Of a stretch of DNA of 64,000 bases, positions 62,843 through 64,000 are shown piece by piece. The notes beneath the pieces are model-generated. The model was not told the origin of the DNA and searched no databases. It saw only the letters and a program-made list of their open reading frames with translations. A program made the position numbers and the translations under genes. The DNA comes from Dictyobacter vulcani (lineage in GTDB: Bacteria > Chloroflexota > Ktedonobacteria > Ktedonobacterales > Ktedonobacteraceae). Position 1 is the stretch's first letter, and every line of letters starts with the position of its first letter. Where the stretch lies: assembly GCF_008974265.1 (NCBI RefSeq), contig NZ_BKZW01000001.1, positions 1,302,001-1,366,000 on the forward strand. The letters run 5' to 3'.

Positions 62843-63364
62843 CTAGTACGCTGTCTGCGCTTGAGTTCCCTCAACCGGTGGCAACTGCGCCGTACAATAC
62901 GCACAACGTGTCGCCTTCAAAGGCACCGAACTCAGACAGAAAGGACAATCCTTTGTGGTTGGACCCTCTTCTTTTTTGGGACGCAAACGATTATAGCGAT
63001 CATTCAAGGTGTTGATTGGTTTGACCACGAAAAAATAGACTACTGCCGCAGTCAAGATAAAACTGATCAGAACACCGATAAAATGCCCATACGCCAATGG
63101 TGGAATAGCACCAACCGGCGGAGTTTTAACTTTATCAAAGCTAGAGGTATGAGCAAAAGAACCGATCAATGGCTGTAAAAAGTCAGTAACAAAAGCCTGG
63201 ACCAAACCATTGAATGCGGCACCGATGACAATACCAACCGCCAGGTCAACAACATTGCCACGCAACAGGAATTTCTGGAAATCACCCAGTGTATTCAAGC
63301 CACCTCTAAAGCCACGTTTTCCGTAATCCATAAGATTATCTCGATCAAATAAGTCCCGAGCCAT
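62843..63364 (-). CDS. mscL: Large-conductance mechanosensitive channel with C-terminal zinc ribbon
   Basis: A 173-residue MscL. TM1 (FLLRGNVVDLAVGIVIGAAFNG) carries the conserved pore-constriction pattern, and TM2 is FIGVLISFILTAAVVYFFVV. The C-terminal part differs from E. coli MscL: after the usual helix, a zinc ribbon (DCPFCLSSVPLKATRCAYC) is added, a variation I know only loosely from Chloroflexi and Actinobacteria. The channel opens under membrane tension to release osmolytes. The N-terminus is about 15 residues longer than usual. Start ATG 63364 has AAGGAG upstream. The ribbon may allow regulation by metal or redox. Confidence 0.93.
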   Translation of the reverse strand: MARDLFDRDNLMDYGKRGFRGGLNTLGDFQKFLLRGNVVDLAVGIVIGAAFNGLVQAFVTDFLQPLIGSFAHTSSFDKVKTPPVGAIPPLAYGHFIGVLISFILTAAVVYFFVVKPINTLNDRYNRLRPKKEEGPTTKDCPFCLSSVPLKATRCAYCTAQLPPVEGTQAQTAY

Positions 63365-63669
63365 GAACACTCCTTCTCTTTTAAAAAGCGATGAGACCAC
63401 GATAAATTTGCCAGTTTATTGCACACGCATATATTACGCATGAGATAAATATTCCGCTACAGCATAGAGACATGTATTTCTGTAGCTGGCCATATCATGC
63501 ACCGTAAACAAATGCATGTACAAATGTAGCTATTTCTCAGAGTAGCATAAAGCAGAGCCATAATTCTAGTGCGAACGAGCTCATTTGCATGCGGCATTTC
63601 AAATCAGCGAATAATAGGCAAAGGATAAAATGCCATCTGGAGCAAGTAGTAGAGGCTGGCGCGTGGTTA

Positions 63670-63678
63670 TGCTATACT
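63670..63678 (+). promoter_or_regulatory. Extended -10 promoter of the RNA methyltransferase gene
   Basis: TGCTATACT with no clear -35, about 45 bp before ATG 63724. The same extended box occurs before the pseudokinase (6596-6604). The remaining gap 63365-63669 between the divergent mscL and rlmB genes shows no other signal. Confidence 0.55.
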
Positions 63679-63723
63679 CGGTAAAAAATTACTAGCAATC
63701 ACCACGCTACACAAAGAGGTACT

Positions 63724-64000
63724 ATGCCTGAATATATATGGGGACGTAATCCCGTTTCCGAGACATTACAAGCTGGACGCCATGTACAGCGCCTGCTACT
63801 CGCCGAGGGGGTGCGGGAGGCACCGGCTATCGCGGCCATTTTAAAAGAGGCCAACCGACGACTAATTCCTGTCGATGTGGTGCCGCGCCACCGCCTGGAC
63901 CAGATCAGCCATGGGGCTGTGCATCAGGGCTGTATCGCCCAGGTAGCGGAGCGCACCTACGCCAATCTCGAAGATATCCTGGCCCTGGCAGAGCAGAAAC
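63724..64000 (+). CDS. rlmB: 23S rRNA 2'-O-methyltransferase, RlmB/TrmH (SpoU) family, partial
   Basis: The first 92 residues are visible; the gene runs off the right edge. MPEYIWGRNPVSETLQAGR, with LLLAEGVREAPAI and SHGAVHQGCIAQVA, is the N-terminal substrate-binding domain (L30e-like) of RlmB-type SpoU methyltransferases. The catalytic SPOUT domain lies outside the window. RlmB methylates a guanosine in 23S rRNA; other family members modify tRNA, so the target is inferred. AAAGAGG precedes ATG 63724. Confidence 0.88.
   Translation, partial: MPEYIWGRNPVSETLQAGRHVQRLLLAEGVREAPAIAAILKEANRRLIPVDVVPRHRLDQISHGAVHQGCIAQVAERTYANLEDILALAEQK

Overview
The window (about 64 kb, roughly 50% G+C, no rRNA, tRNA, transposase or CRISPR array seen) looks like chromosome of a Ktedonobacteria-type Chloroflexota bacterium. 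This is inferred from gene content, not from a database match: several Ser/Thr kinases and FHA proteins, many zinc-ribbon-tailed proteins, proline/glutamine-rich membrane-anchored proteins, T-box leaders with strong intrinsic terminators, and many dispersed palindromic repeats between genes.

Layout. 1-6.2 kb: the N-terminal part of a Clp ATPase with a CIRCE operator, prfA, a HAD hydrolase with a coupled membrane-anchored protein, and a nicotinamidase-like enzyme with an NrtR-type Nudix regulator (NAD metabolism). 6.6-11.6 kb: a degenerate protein kinase overlapping a DinG-type helicase, a zinc-ribbon protein with a duplicated HTH-like domain, and a HIT protein. 11.6-15.1 kb: three GT4 glycosyltransferases, the first broken by a one-base loss in a CAG run. 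15.3-29.7 kb: a signalling and surface block holding a DUF4352-like protein, an S9 peptidase, a kinase-FHA protein, an FHA membrane protein with a riboswitch-like leader, a kinase with zinc ribbons, a histidine kinase/response regulator pair, a DapA-family aldolase, a J-domain protein and a DUF6062-like protein.

29.8-43.9 kb: glutamate synthase large subunit, an ECF sigma factor coupled to a membrane beta-propeller protein, PEP carboxylase, and a polytopic membrane protein bracketed by inverted repeats. 44-59.4 kb: arginine biosynthesis in two T-box operons, both with an apparent CGC (Arg) specifier. The first holds a P-loop protein, an N-acyl-ornithine carbamoyltransferase, carA and carB; the second holds a 45-codon ORF, argH and argG. 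Between them lie hisG (with a leader terminator), GtrA, a nitroreductase and a TM-helix channel-like protein. 59.4-64 kb: a FemAB-like transferase, a second nitroreductase, apt, mscL and the start of an rlmB-type RNA methyltransferase.

The least explained material is non-coding: a five-copy family of nested palindromes, a 536-bp palindrome with perfect 40-bp ends built from an 8-bp motif, two tandem hairpin-rich repeats with compensatory differences, a densely structured gene-free block at 18.3-18.7 kb, and the FHA-gene leader in which one C-rich strand can pair either far upstream or with the Shine-Dalgarno sequence. No function is claimed for these beyond what the base pairing shows.
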